Assembly: GCA_013368495.1 (NCBI GenBank)
Contig: LUCH01000556.1
Coordinates: 94,578 to 158,577, forward strand
Reading direction: 5' to 3'
Length of the DNA stretch: 64,000 nucleotides
Source of the DNA: Paragonimus heterotremus
Taxonomy: Eukaryota; Platyhelminthes; Trematoda; Plagiorchiida; Troglotrematidae
In this document: piece after piece, positions 11,050 through 22,979 of the stretch
Layout of the letters: each line of letters begins with the position of its first letter
Numbering within the stretch: position 1 is the stretch's first letter
Notes under the pieces: generated by a model
The model's input: the letters and a program-made list of their open reading frames with translations, nothing else
What the model was told of the DNA's origin: nothing
Databases searched by the model: none
Translations under genes and position numbers: made by a program

Positions 11050-12230
11050 TAGATACGAATAAACCATAAGTGATATACAAAGACCGGTGAGAACATAACA
11101 AATAATTCACCAGACGGAATGTGCAAGTGATATTGTGTGAGGCCATGAAGATCATTGACACGCAAGTTAGTTAACACGGTCGCATACGGGTCATCGACAA
11201 GCGGGTAGACTGGAGGTGTGTGATTCGGTTTTGCACCACACAGTCACATGATATATATATCAACGGTCGGGCAGCCTGTGTTATGCGAATTTTCTTAACA
11301 GCATGGGTACAATAGGCAACTATAGGTTTCGGAACTAGTTTGCACATCACCCCACTCAGAGAAAGATGAAGTCTCCAGTTCGCTACACAGGTGTTCAGTT
11401 CTTGAGTTAACAATTGTCTCCTCCTGACTCGGGATAAGGACACTCAGCAGAGTCCCGGGATCACTGTCATAAGTATGCTCGACTGGTGAGCTCTGCGCTA
11501 TCGCATGCCTCGTCCTGTGATACCGAAACGATGCGTCTGGTAATCTTTCTGCCCAGTCGTTGCTGTACTGTTTAACTATGCTTTCATCTTACGACTGAAT
11601 TGGTCCGTCAACCCACTTGACAATGTTCCTAAGCGTTGAGTTACCCAGTTATTCAACATTTTTCGAGATGACTGCCGCTCGAACCACGGTTCTCGGTCTG
11701 TGATTACTCTGCGCGGTGCTCTAAAGCAAGCCAGAAGGTAGTTGAAGAAGGTGTGAGTATCTGTTTCCCTTGTTTGGTCTACCGCGGAAAGGACTCTCAC
11801 CCATTGGTTGATAAGGTTGGTCATTACAACTGCATACAGATTTTCATTTAGACTTGTTGGGATTGTACCAGAAATGGCTGTTTCACGCGTTTGCGCGTCC
11901 TGCTGCAGTACAGCGAACTGCATCACCGGTGTTGTCGTTATTATTTCTAAATTCATTTGGCAGTTAGTGCAAACTCAAATGAACTCGGCCATTTCCCATT
12001 CCTCAGCAAATCAAACATACGCTGCTACCCCACATGAACACTTGCGTGTGCCAGTCGAATCATGCGTTCTCTTCGGTCCACTGGTATAAATAGCTGTCTT
12101 TGCGGTCGTAGTCCGCTCTACATCTCAACATTGACGACCACTTGGCCATTCTGCAGATGTAGCCACTCCCCGATGTGTAGTAGCATCGTCCGTCCAGAAG
12201 ACGCTCTCTTGAGCTTGGCTCGTGTCGTCG
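11050..12230 (-). pseudogene. Ty3/gypsy integrase relic
   Basis: On the minus strand, near 12,000, a C-x2-C pair (ICTNC) ends what looks like the zinc-binding N-terminal domain. The frame 11,956-11,576 follows with I-S-G-x-I-P-T-S-L, Y-A-V-V-M-T, W-V-R-V-L and V-I-T-D-R-x-x-W-F-E, the integrase core pattern (first Asp region and the T-D-R-G-x-x-F-E block). Further down, 11,545-11,400, another frame gives L-P-D-A-S-F-R-Y-H-R-T-R-H and P-x-E-x-x-Y, the A-Y-x-x-x-x-H-x-x-x-x-x-x-P-x-E-L-x-Y-G region of the core C-terminus. Frameshifts and stops show decay. A short upstream reverse-transcriptase part was not found. Confidence 0.8.
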
Positions 12231-15200
12231 AATGTTTACGTATTTGCACGTCTGGAGGCCTTGCTGCCAATTGACCGAAGTATTTTTCTGCCCACAACTG
12301 ATGCTGGTTTAACGGTTTTAGTCGGCAGATTTTTTTCTTTCACTGGTGGTAGAAATGTCTTGGGTAGATCGTCGATTCTGCCACTGGCCCGCTTTGACCA
12401 GAAAACAATGTAAAGATGAACTTGTGATGAGATAAACTTTGACACCTTCAAATCTTTAACTTCATGATAGAGGGGTTTCTTTATTAGTATCACTGCTTCC
12501 GTCCATCTCGTTCCTGGATCTGAACTTACCACGTGCCACTAACGTCAAGCTTGATGCACTGTCATATGCACCACGACTTAATTGGTTGCTGCAAAATAAA
12601 TCTACCTCATCACCCATGTCATAGACTCTATTCTGTAGGATAACACTGCGCCAGTCGATACCAGTAGAGATGGTACCTAACCATTCCAAAGCTTATTTGG
12701 ATGAGCAGGGTCGACGAGTGCACTTGGGGACATCCGGCCTCTTTGGTCGAAGCAAGCTGTTGCACTAGAGGTTCTCTCACACTCTCTTTCACGGTACCTT
12801 AACTTGTATTAATTGCAATCTAACTGTTTGTACGCGGAGCAAACCGTCAAACAAGGTTTGTTTAAAGATTTACCTGCATCCCCCTTGAGATATACGAACC
12901 ACGTTAACATAAAACCGGAGAAATTTGGACGTGTAGGTCGCAGAGTAAATGAGCTAGGAGGGTAACAAGTCTTCTGAAGTGGGTAAAAGATCGTTAACAG
13001 ATCACATTTGGTCTGCAGTAGGAGCAAACTTAACTAACAAGGGCTTCTGGTGGACTCTGACAAGACCCGCTTTCCTGCCTGATGTTTCATCTTATTTTAC
13101 TTACTAACATGAGAAATATAGCGAGCTGGTCGTTCCTCAAGTTTGTAAATAACTGAAGGGTGCTTGCTGCTATCCAGAATGGCTTGAACAATCTTGCACG
13201 GTGGACAGAGGGCTGAATGATAGCACTCAACGTAAACAATGCACACCCATAGTTTTGGACGCACCGAACAGCGTTTCTCACTTTTTAGCAAACTGCGTCT
13301 CCAGTCCGGTTGTTGAGCTTGTAATCTGGACAAGAGTTCTTGGAACTTAAGATATTTGTCCAGTTAGATTGTTGTCACGGTACTTGACAGCCCTCTAGAA
13401 GACATATGGAATCTCGTCAAATACTGGGTCCCGTTAGTTCCAGATTTTGTTATCACTATGAGCGACAGTGAGACTTGATCTCAAGTATTCAGCTCAAACT
13501 TATAATCCACATTTGGTAAAGATTGCGAAAATCTGAGAATAGATTCCGGCCAGTTTCACTCCTCTTCTCTGGCATTATGTGTGGGGTTGGTGGACGTATT
13601 AATGGAATTGGACCCGCCAAGACTACAGAGTAGAAAGTTTAAGTGACGCATTTTGTATTATGCGAGGGTCCTTGAGGTTGGAGAACCACAGGGCATCTTA
13701 GATTAAAACGTTGTATTAGCTAAGGAGACACCAGTTTGAACCAAAAAGACCTGTGCAGAAACATGCAGAAAGACCGAAGTTCTTGTTTTGGCGGTTCATC
13801 AATAAGTGGAATAAACTTCTTAATAAGGTCATGCCCTTGTTTAATGACGAAGTGAAGAAGCATTTGGACGGTCGTTGGAATAGCTTTTTTTTACCAACTT
13901 TTACTATGAACCATTCATCAGCCAACACCCTGAGCATCCGTATAATTTCTTTTCCATTATACAGCTTGTCTGTTTTTCTATACATGCACACATATAGGCC
14001 CACTGTAACTTCACCCCGTCGTATGACAAGTACACATATTAACAAGTGATAAGTAGCTAACTGTGACTTTTCGCCTGACCCAAAGAAACCACTCGCTTTT
14101 ATGCTGACGTCAAATCAAACCATGAGCAGCACTTCCGTCTAACATTTTGTTTAACCAAAAGTGTCACACTTCAGGTTACCTACCAGGGAAAATTTATCTG
14201 CCAGTTGATACACGTGGAGGTTGAAAGAGGTTTGAGGCACAAAAATGTAAACAGAATCAGTGACAACGGCTGAATTATCCCGAGAACCTCAAATGGAGTG
14301 AAGTGAACCGGTTATTAGTTGATGGAACGTAATCGACTAAAATGGAATGGACGTTTGACGAAAGTACTCCTGGAACTGCACGAGATATAGTATAACCTAC
14401 TTGGTTGCGTAAAGTTTGCAAATAATTTTCCTCCCGCATAAAGTCATTTGTAGACAAAGCAGTCGGCGACGTTCGGGCATTTTTTGATAAAACTGGGTAC
14501 GAACTCATGAACATACAGCAAAACGCTTTACTGTGGCTGCGACACATTTAAATTGTTTGGTGGTTGAGTGTTCCTTAAGGAACTTAGTCAAACTGACTGA
14601 TGTCCTCCATCGTAATCAACCAAACAACCAAGACAGGTAAAAAGGGGATGAAGATGTGTGCACCAGCTAGAGTGAGTGTAACATTAGTATGAAGAAACAC
14701 AGGTCATGCAGCCTATCGTTCATGATGCTGATGTTCATTAAAAGTGGATACAGTAGTGACCTCTTGGGGTGACCTATTTTACCTAGTTATCATACAGCCT
14801 GATTATTTATTTTTATGAAAGCTACGGACAAATGTTTAACCACAGTTTCTGGATCATCAGATATATGTGTGTTGAGTACTGCCATAATGTTGGATGCCAT
14901 GTGGACCCTTTTATTTTGTGCTGTTTTACTTTTGGCGTATCAAAAGCGCTTTCTGAAGTATTCAACTCCTTACACCTCACAGTCCTCTGTATGGCGTTCG
15001 CTGTCACTCCTGAAGACATTAGTTAATGAAGTCCGTTGCTTTTGAGACAGATATGACTGGATTACAAAACAGTTCAAGTGACTAAGCTTACAAACGTGCC
15101 ACATAAAGGTTGCCATGAAAAAGATATAGCTTTTGAATTTCACTGCTTAAACGACGTATAATAAGGATGCAGAAATGCTAATAATGTATTGGGCATTAAG

Positions 15201-15288
15201 ACTGAAGAAGATTTAGACAAATGTGCTGGGATCATTTCTCATTCCTCATGCGGAACCACTGCGCTGCCTTATTCCAAGTACCCAGCGT
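12231..15288. other. No recognised gene
   Basis: The first ~450 bases may hold the eroded upstream part of the gypsy relic (minus) but no motif is convincing. The rest has only short frames, including two overlapping opposite-strand frames at 13,716-14,049 that look like chance. Confidence 0.3.
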
Positions 15289-15750
15289 TCAACTACGGGT
15301 TGTCATCCGGTGCTTCCGGAGTTCTCCATAGGCCCTACCAATCACTCTAGTTAAGATACACTCAGATAATAAGCCGAGTGCCCCTACATTGCCGGTATCA
15401 ACAATGAGCTGGATAATATCCTCGTCATCCGAAAACCATGAATAACTAAGACCAGTAATACAAAATGCACCGATGTTAAGCGCTGAATCACTAATTCGGG
15501 CATCAACGTAATCAGTATTATCATCGACGGAGGAAACATCAGTTAACATAAAAATGAAACTGATGTAATTTTCCTTTGCGTACTCACAACAGTACATTTT
15601 GGAAACGGCACAATGAACGTCGGTGGCCTTGAAAACAGACTGTACGATTACCGAGTTTGCACAGTTGTACAGTGCAGTCGAAAGCAGCAAGCGCGCAAGG
15701 GTTGAACTTGAATTGTGTAACGCATTGTGCTGCGGCGACTTTAGCACCAC
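15289..15750 (-). other. Unrecognised 153-codon open frame
   Basis: One of the longer uninterrupted frames in the window. The translation has mixed composition, several Cys and an acidic stretch (S-D-D-E-D-I-I), no signal peptide or clear domain, and no visible acceptor/donor pair that would make it a good exon. It could be an exon, a retroelement remnant or chance. I do not recognise it. Confidence 0.15.
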
Positions 15751-16989
15751 TTTTGTTTTCCACTGTGTAAGTCGTGTACATGTCTTACTTGGCCCTTGAC
15801 TCGCGCTTGTTTCTATTGTCTCCCTTTACAGGACTATCGTTGGAACCCTTACTTCAGAAGAACACTGTCCCCTAGTGTAGCCACGTTGCTGAAAGTTGGT
15901 TTACGAGTGTTACGGGCACACGAAGCCAGAACGCCTGGTTTGCCTGTTACAACTGTGATAGAGTGTGTTCCTGCACGAAAGATAGTCGTAGACAATGATT
16001 TTTTCAGTTATCGTGGGGGAAATTTGTTTACCACATATTCCGCTTTTTCACCTTGGTATCCGGTGCAAGAGTGAAAATCACCGAACTGTATACTACGGAG
16101 GCGTTTGTGTTTTTTAATTGGGAGAACCTAAAATTAGACGAGATAATCAGTAAACAATGTGCAGGTGGGTTTGTGCATCCAGCAATATCTTCGGCAATAG
16201 TGGGTACGGCTGCAGCCGCACCATGGTGGTTCAACTTCGTCATTCCTGTTAAACTAGTAATTCACGATAAAGATGTGTCAGGTCATTTCTGTGGCTGCAC
16301 AATCTTTTGTATGGACGAGCAACAGGGATATTTTCTGAACAGATGCTGAATAATGAGGGTGTCATAACAGAAATTTGATGAGAAACACGTTGGTGTGTCC
16401 GATGAATCGTCTGTGCCAGAGGCCTGAAGGAAGGAATAAGATATCTGATCCCAAGTGGGAGTAACCCATCGGTGAGTGAAGCCTTATTGAGCGTTAGTGG
16501 TTTGAGCTGTGAAACTGTTCACCACAATGTATACACCCTACTGGTTACGACTGCAAGGGCAACACCGTTGGGAACGTGTCTGAATGGCGGCTAAGAGAAC
16601 CAAAACTGCCAGATGTGTCGATCCATGAGTAGGAAACCAAACAGTTGCTGAGTCGGTGCGTCGATACCAGTGTGATGGGAAGATTCGTGAGCAAGAGTGG
16701 TCAATAAGACCGTGTTATCTATTGGGTCCAGTGCTGGAGTAGGCCAAGGTGAAGAATGCTGTTAGGAGAGGAGACCAATGCAAAACGGAGCGTTAAAATT
16801 CTCCCTAAAGAAGCCAGATTTCCGTGTGTTTGAGTGGTGATGGTGATGTGCGCATGAAACTAGCAGGAGTGAAATGAAATTTTCAACGACGTAGAAAGTG
16901 TGCAAAATGGACATCAGTGAAGGCTATTGAAAACCAACAAAACTGCTTAACGGTATAGACCTAAGTGTCTGCTGTCGCACAAAAATGCA
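15751..16989. other. No recognised gene; possible 3' end of gypsy element
   Basis: On the minus strand this lies downstream of the integrase relic at 17,295-16,990 and could include its C-terminal part and 3' LTR, but no terminal repeat was recognised. A plus-strand frame at 16,053-16,349 has no family resemblance. Confidence 0.3.
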
Positions 16990-17295
16990 CGCGAAATGAC
17001 GGTGAAAGTCGTACAACACGAGCGCTTATATGCCTGTAGTAAAATTAATGACACCGGAAACAGATGGTTTATGCGGTTAAAGTCATTCACTGAATCAATA
17101 CACCGTCATGCAAACGTTTGCCGGGACAACCAAAATGGGTGACCGAATGTTTCCATAATACTCGTGTGATGTTTTGCCGAGCAACGTCTAATCGGCATGG
17201 TTTTCGGCCATCGTATAAATCGGTCTACGCACATTAAGATATACGTATACAGAGTGAAATGTGGGAAGTGTACGACCAGGTCAGTATGCACGCGG
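16990..17295 (-). pseudogene. Gypsy integrase core fragment
   Basis: The minus frame 17,291-17,106 contains C-V-D-R-F-I-R-W-P-K and then, after an insertion of ordinary spacing, F-G-H-P (a neighbouring frame gives F-G-C-P-G). This matches the integrase core segment V-D-R-F-T-R-W-P-E ... F-G-x-P of gypsy elements. The following T-D-R-G block is not intact. It is an inactive relic. Confidence 0.75.
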
Positions 17296-17837
17296 TGAAA
17301 ACGTCCGGCAGGCTACAAAAATTGCTCGATGGGGCACGTGTATGGTGGTAAATTTTAAGTCGTTAATCGTACACGCACGTCTTGGCCTAGGAGCAGACGT
17401 CGCGATTGACATTGCGCCACACAAATCGCTCGGTAGCTACCCTGACTGTTGAAGTTACGTCTGGGTGGGACATATGTCCCACCCTCATCTTCTTTCCTAC
17501 AACCTATCCCTTCAACTTCCGCATATACTCCACCGGCACTCTGCAATGACCCCACTCATCAACAACTGTTGCCCTTAATAAAAGAGGAACTTGGGTGGAT
17601 GTCTGGTAAGTTGCCTAATTGCATAATGTGCCCCAATTTCAGAGCTGTTGCAATACATTGCGAGGCACGTTACACAACTCTCCTCGTCTTCGCAGTCTTA
17701 CATGCCGCAGAGTATCAAAGTCAGTGCTGCATAAAAGGACTCTCAAGCAGTGTCACTATTGTCTGCCGTTAGGACGGATGCGGACTTCGAAGTGTTAGAA
17801 GATTTCCTTTCGGAAGACAGTAACGTGAAGTGTTTCG

Positions 17838-18578
17838 NNNNNNNNNNNNNNNNNNNNNNNNNNNNNNNNNNNNNNNNNNNNNNNNNNNNNNNNNNNNNNN
17901 NNNNNNNNNNNNNNNNNNNNNNNNNNNNNNNNNNNNNNNNNNNNNNNNNNNNNNNNNNNNNNNNNNNNNNNNNNNNNNNNNNNNNNNNNNNNNNNNNNNN
18001 NNNNNNNNNNNNNNNNNNNNNNNNNNNNNNNNNNNNNNNNNNNNNNNNNNNNNNNNNNNNNNNNNNNNNNNNNNNNNNNNNNNNNNNNNNNNNNNNNNNN
18101 NNNNNNNNNNNNNNNNNNNNNNNNNNNNNNNNNNNNNNNNNNNNNNNNNNNNNNNNNNNNNNNNNNNNNNNNNNNNNNNNNNNNNNNNNNNNNNNNNNNN
18201 NNNNNNNNNNNNNNNNNNNNNNNNNNNNNNNNNNNNNNNNNNNNNNNNNNNNNNNNNNNNNNNNNNNNNNNNNNNNNNNNNNNNNNNNNNNNNNNNNNNN
18301 NNNNNNNNNNNNNNNNNNNNNNNNNNNNNNNNNNNNNNNNNNNNNNNNNNNNNNNNNNNNNNNNNNNNNNNNNNNNNNNNNNNNNNNNNNNNNNNNNNNN
18401 NNNNNNNNNNNNNNNNNNNNNNNNNNNNNNNNNNNNNNNNNNNNNNNNNNNNNNNNNNNNNNNNNNNNNNNNNNNNNNNNNNNNNNNNNNNNNNNNNNNN
18501 NNNNNNNNNNNNNNNNNNNNNNNNNNNNNNNNNNNNNNNNNNNNNNNNNNNNNNNNNNNNNNNNNNNNNNNNNNNNNN
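17838..18578. other. Assembly gap, 741 N
   Basis: All bases are N. The length is not a round default, so it may be an estimated gap. The right edge abuts a tandem repeat array, a likely reason for the failed assembly. Frames that appear open across it carry no information. Confidence 0.99.
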
Positions 18579-18743
18579 GGTTTTCAAACCGGGTTTTCAA
18601 GTGGGTATTCACCGGGTTTTCAAGTGGGTATTCACCGGGTTTTCAAGTGGGTATTCACCGGGTTTTCAAGTGGGTATTCACCGGGTTTTCAGACCGGGTT
18701 TTCAAGTGGGTATTCACCGGGTTTTCAAGTAGATATTGTGTTT
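18579..18743 (+). repeat. 23-bp minisatellite
   Basis: Four consecutive perfect 23-base units (GGGTTTTCAAGTGGGTATTC plus ACC) run from 18,591 to 18,682, then a 13-base short variant (18,683-18,695), another full unit (18,696-18,718) and a degraded unit. A 12-base short variant also opens the visible array at the gap edge, so the array probably has a 23+13 higher-order structure and continues into the gap. The unit is not a multiple of 3, so all plus frames stay open by repetition; this is not a protein gene. A single reversed half-unit (CACTTGAAAACCC) follows. Confidence 0.95.
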
Positions 18744-18774
18744 CAATAACGCACTTGAAAACCCAGTTTAAAGC

Positions 18775-18796
18775 GGGTATAAGCTAGCTTATACCC
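18775..18796. repeat. Perfect 22-bp palindrome
   Basis: GGGTATAAGCT followed by its exact reverse complement, immediately after the minisatellite and the reversed half-unit. It could extrude as a cruciform or mark a rearrangement join. Confidence 0.9.
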
Positions 18797-19383
18797 AGAT
18801 TTGTGCTATCAGGGATGTGGTACATTCCAAAAATGCAGGCGCGGAAGAGTAACGGAATAACGGGGTGAGGGAAGGTTTTCAAAGTGTCACAAACTATCAA
18901 CTCTGTGTACTAATCCATAGGGACGCGCTCCAGCACAGAGGAACTTTGCCAGCGAAAGATCGACTGACCTATCTGTCGTGCTCGTTGTAATGTTAACGTT
19001 CCAAGCAACATCGCCGACTGGATTTGAAATATTTGAGGTATAACGGATATCGGTCAGGAACATAGCGATGTAACCCGTGTGTCGGGTCTTTCTGGCCGCG
19101 TACCCTTCACATGTCCAGCGGTGAGTGCATGCTAGCGGCTTATGACCTGTGAGGACGGCAAAAATTCTGTTGTCGAAAACATATGGAAAATGGTGGTGGT
19201 ATCAAAACATCACCGACAGCTTCTTTTCGAAAACACAATGCAGCTACTCGGGTGGTTGTAAACACCTAGAAAAAAGGTAACAGTCGTCATCGAGTTGCTG
19301 TTGCGGAGCTACTGGTACAGCCACGTCTTATGCATGCATGACCAGCGCTACAGGGTCGGATGGATGATAATGTGAGAGCTAAA

Positions 19384-20590
19384 CTATATCGGTGATAGCA
19401 TTTGATACGAATGATAACGTGAAAGGTGAACATTATTGACGATTGTATTGTATGCGGCAGCCCTATATGAAAATGAGCGTACCTTGCCTCTGGACAGTTT
19501 GATGAGCGTTTGCATTAAATGGACGCAGCTAGGGATGAAACGACGAAATAACTCAACTAAGCCCTCGAACCGATGAAATTGTTTGGACGATGTGGGCTCT
19601 ACTACTTGTATTTTGTCGGGGGGAGGGAGATTCAATCCCACTTGTAGGCATACTGTGGTCTAAGGAGGTCACAGGGGGCAGCTCAAACGTCATTTTGGCT
19701 AACCTTGGTTTCACACCACAACGCGATAAACGAACATAAAATGAAAGTAAATGCGCGCAATACTCCTTCTATGATGATAAAGTGACCAAACTATCATCCA
19801 AGTACAGATAAGCACAGTCTAACCTGCGACAAACATCGCGAAAAATACGTTGGAGAGTTTTAGCACTGTAACGAAGATCAAACAGCATGGGCAAAATGTG
19901 AAAAGATCGAACAGTGTAAGGACTGCTGTCTGTTGAGATGCTCTCGGAGACCGCCGGAAACTTGTTTTAAGTGCCTGTTAGTGCTGCGAACCAGGGACTG
20001 AATTTACTCAGAAAATCGACACATAAAGTATGTACCACAACACTACAGTAAACAAGAGCACCCTGCGCATATCCCGGATCCATGGACGCTATGTTCGTCA
20101 GTGCCAAGTTCATGTGCCGAAGGCACCATTTCATGCCGCAGCGCACACCAATGTTTCTTGTATTTTCCCGTGGTTACTTGAAAACCCAAATATGTGTCTC
20201 TGCCTGATTACTGAATAGTAGTATTAGTATGGTGTGATCGCTCATCCTCACTACACAGAGTCGATTTTGGCGAATATCCGCTTTCTGGATAGGTTTCGCG
20301 TTAAGTCTTCAGCATGAGGGAATGTATATTCATCGGGAGTGGTTGCGTTTTTCAGTGCATGCCATTCATTGTACACGCGCTAGTCGTTATCCGTCTCTTT
20401 GGGCATCACATGCAAAGGCGACGCCCATAAACTGTTGTACAAACGAATAATACTGTGGTGAATCATGCTCACATTTGGACTGGACAAATTTAAGCTTGCC
20501 GAGAGCTAAGCAGCGTGGACATATGCGAACTGGCGGCCCTCGTGTGACAAGGTGATGTGCCATATCGGTTGTCATGGGTGGCATTTAATG
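19384..20590 (-). pseudogene. Gypsy reverse transcriptase relic with YLDD box
   Basis: In minus order: 20,584-20,387 gives H-H-L-V-T-R-G-P-P-V followed by a conserved K-L-K-F and F-A-x-D-A-Q-R-D-G, the start of gypsy RT (H-x-I-x-T-x-G-P-P-V ... V-x-K-K-D-G). Next, near 20,380-20,270, another frame gives D-W-R-V-Y-N-E and F-A-K-I-D-S (R-x-C-x-D-Y-R-x-L-N ... F-S-K-I-D-L). At 19,804-19,793 the catalytic box reads Y-L-D-D within A-Y-L-Y-L-D-D-S-L-V. The frame 19,641-19,384 gives G-L-x-x-P-P-P-D-K and R-F-E-G-L-V-x-x-F-R-R-F-I-P, the thumb segment. Multiple frameshifts separate the pieces, although the catalytic pair is intact. Confidence 0.85.
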
Positions 20591-21033
20591 CTTATGTGCA
20601 CTAATTTAACGTTTCCCAGGTATGCGCAAGAAGTACCAGACGCGCAGTAAGGATAGGAATAATCCGAGGAGACCGAAGATGTATTACGCGAGAGTTACAA
20701 TAGGTCTCAACCAGCGCTAAACAACGCCAATAAGCGAAAACAGTTAGAGAGATTAGGGATCTAACCGTCAAACCCGCGAGCAAACCGGAAGTGTATGTGG
20801 AGCCACTGGCGCGCATAAGTTGAAGGGCGTGCAAACAAACAAAAGTGATCGCATGCAGCGCGTCTGACGATGGACAAATCTCTTAATGATCCTATGTACA
20901 GTATGAACTAAGATTTGGGGAAGAATTTTACAAATCGTTTAGAAGGCAGACCGGGGTTATCTCCACATCAACACAGGTGGTTCGTTGGCTGTTCTGGTCA
21001 GATAAGGAGATTCGGATGATCCCCTCATAAGGT

Positions 21034-21440
21034 TCACAAAATACGGGACCAGAAAGCATTAAACTGATCACTGTTGTGCGTGACGAACACGAACGTCCTG
21101 TTTCGTCGAGATATCAATTGAACGTCATTGACGCGCGCCAACTGGCAAATCAAAATGTCTTGCAAAATCGGTGCCAATAATGGGAAAAGTAAGGTCAGCC
21201 ACGAGAAAACCCAGCAGAAATCACAGCCAAGGTTTATTATCAAAATTCGACGATCAAAGATTTTAATGAGCAGCATTTTCCAGATCGGTGTGCCGGGTTC
21301 TAATCACAGATCCGTTGCCAAATGCGGGGTGACAATAACCGCCTCTCCTATGTCCACTAGGAGGTTCGTCCTGGGGGTCGAATTTTTCGAAAAAAGGATC
21401 GACGTGTTTGTGACCGACCCGTGGCTATCCTCGCTGAAAT
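21034..21440 (-). pseudogene. Gypsy aspartic protease relic
   Basis: Minus frames give N-L-L-V-D-I-G-E-A (consensus F-L-V-D-T-G-A, Thr to Ile at the active site), then G-T-P-I and N-L-G-C-D-F-C-W-V-F, and P-I-L-Q-D-I-L-like residues matching the G-x-D-F-L block. This order is that of retropepsin-like proteases of Ty3/gypsy elements. The DTG to DIG change and the frame break suggest inactivity. Confidence 0.75.
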
Positions 21441-21839
21441 GCGCCTGTCTGTTAGTTCGAACGTCAGTTCTCGCGACGGCTACATAGTGGTTGGCACTGT
21501 CTGGTGTTTCCACCGCGCGTCTCATGGTATTAACAAAGACTGTTAGTCTATGGTATGGCCGGCGATCGGGCAGGCATCAGAGGAATTTTGGATGGTGACC
21601 TAACACAAAGGTTCACCTGCTCACGTCACATCTGAATCATTTCGGTGTTTGAGTAAAATGGGTTATGATTACGGTGTTCATGAGGCCTCTTACATAGGAA
21701 TGCTACTTTGGTGTTTTTCGTGGCCAGTAATCGATTGACAGGATTGTTGTAAATAATTGCCTGACAACCTAATGAGGAAGACGCGTTGTCTCAAAAATAG
21801 TCATACATCACATCGGACGAAGCCGTTAGCTCAACCAGC

Positions 21840-22150
21840 TGACATGAGCGTAATACGGATAACATTCCTTGTACTTACTCAGGAAGTGGTTGCATCCACA
21901 ACTTCTGCATGAAAGACTCTGACAACAGGGTTTCGTCCAATGACTGGCATATCTGAAATAAGAGCTGATATCTTCTTGCCGCCCAACCGTATGCTTTGTA
22001 GCAGCTGTTCAAGACGCATTTTTTGCGACGGTTCTGTTCCAATGAGTGGTGATTTTTAGCAGACACTTAACAATTAGCTGAAAGGCCCAGTAAGATATCG
22101 CTAACATAGTTTGGAATATCGCGTGGATGGCCTGACATAAGTTGAGAAAC
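21840..22150 (-). pseudogene. Gypsy gag capsid fragment
   Basis: The minus frame 22,066-21,875 includes S-L-E-Q-N-R-R-K-K, then Y-Q-L-L-F-Q-I, then L-D-E-T-L-L-S-E-S-F-M-Q-K-L. This matches the capsid segment of invertebrate gypsy gag (S-E-Q-K-R-x-x-x-L-L ... L-L-R-x-M ... L-F-L-Q-R-L-P). Upstream residues S-G-H-P-R-D-I-P-N-Y-V-S-D-I-L in another frame fit the preceding helix. The position directly upstream of the protease supports the call. Confidence 0.7.
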
Positions 22151-22979
22151 CTCATCATTTGTTAAACGTCGGTTGCTGAACTCTAGTTCTCACACGACGA
22201 ACCACAACGTTGGACTAAGGTCTCCAAAATCAGGGTCTACGGACGTGGTCGGAGGAACGGAAGGCAAAAATTCTTAATCAACCTATTTAATACATTTAGC
22301 TACTAAGCGAAGTGAATTGGGATATAAATTAAATACATACTTCCATACTATGCGAACTCGGAATGTATTGTATGAAGGAAACAAATCGTTCACTGAGCTC
22401 GATTATATATCATTGCTGCATTACAGGCAGTCCAGTTTGTGAGTAGTATATTGCGCACATTTAGGAACTAAAAAGTAGGTCTTAACGTCAGGAAGACGAT
22501 GGATCATAAGCGACTATTGGAATAATGTGTATTGAGGGGGAGCGATCGCTGTGTACTACTCACACCACTACTATTCAGTAGTACGACAAGAGCGCGGATT
22601 TTGTCATTGTAATGGCCGCGGGAAAAATACTCGAGGAAACATCGGAGTGCAGCATTACATGAAGTGGTTTTCGGTATATACCGGAGCTGGACATTAGCCT
22701 CCGTGGCAGCCGTGAAGTTCTGCAACCAGTACCTTACGCAGATGAGTGTTTTTATTTCTTGTCATGTTGAAACGCATAACCCATGTGTTGGTTTCTTGAA
22801 TAAATAACCTTCGGGCCATCCGTGTTCTTGGCTCATAACACTATGGGTGAAGTGCCACCAGGGCGAATGACAATGTACTGCTGCTCACGATGTGTAAATA
22901 CACGTCAGCTATGTAAATGAATGTGAGAATTCGTGGTCCTATTGTGGCGAAAAGGCGTCCAATAAAACACAATCTTCAT
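22151..22979. other. Probable gypsy 5' region; no LTR recognised
   Basis: Upstream of gag on the minus strand. The minus frame 22,725-22,504 could be N-terminal gag but shows no diagnostic motif. No terminal repeat pair could be found. Confidence 0.25.

Larger units (their letters stand above)
16990..22150 (-). mobile_element. Ty3/gypsy retrotransposon, decayed, gag-protease-RT-integrase order
   Basis: Minus-strand relics occur in the canonical gypsy order: capsid-like gag (22,150-21,840), aspartic protease (21,440-21,034), reverse transcriptase (20,590-19,384) and integrase (17,295-16,990). Spacing between blocks fits one element of about 5 kb before LTRs. RNase H should lie in 19,380-18,800 but is too eroded to call. 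A gap of 741 N and a 23-bp minisatellite lie between the RT and integrase parts. LTRs were not identified; the 5' one would be expected above about 22.7 kb. Confidence 0.8.

Noticed and set aside
13716..14049. Pair of ~100-codon frames on opposite strands
   Set aside because: Mirror frames over the same DNA with no family resemblance; probably chance.
18591..18743. CRISPR array
   Set aside because: Units are directly adjacent with no unique spacers; this is a minisatellite in eukaryotic DNA.
17743..18787. Frames of 270-345 codons on both strands
   Set aside because: They consist almost wholly of N and a 23-base tandem repeat that keeps all frames open.
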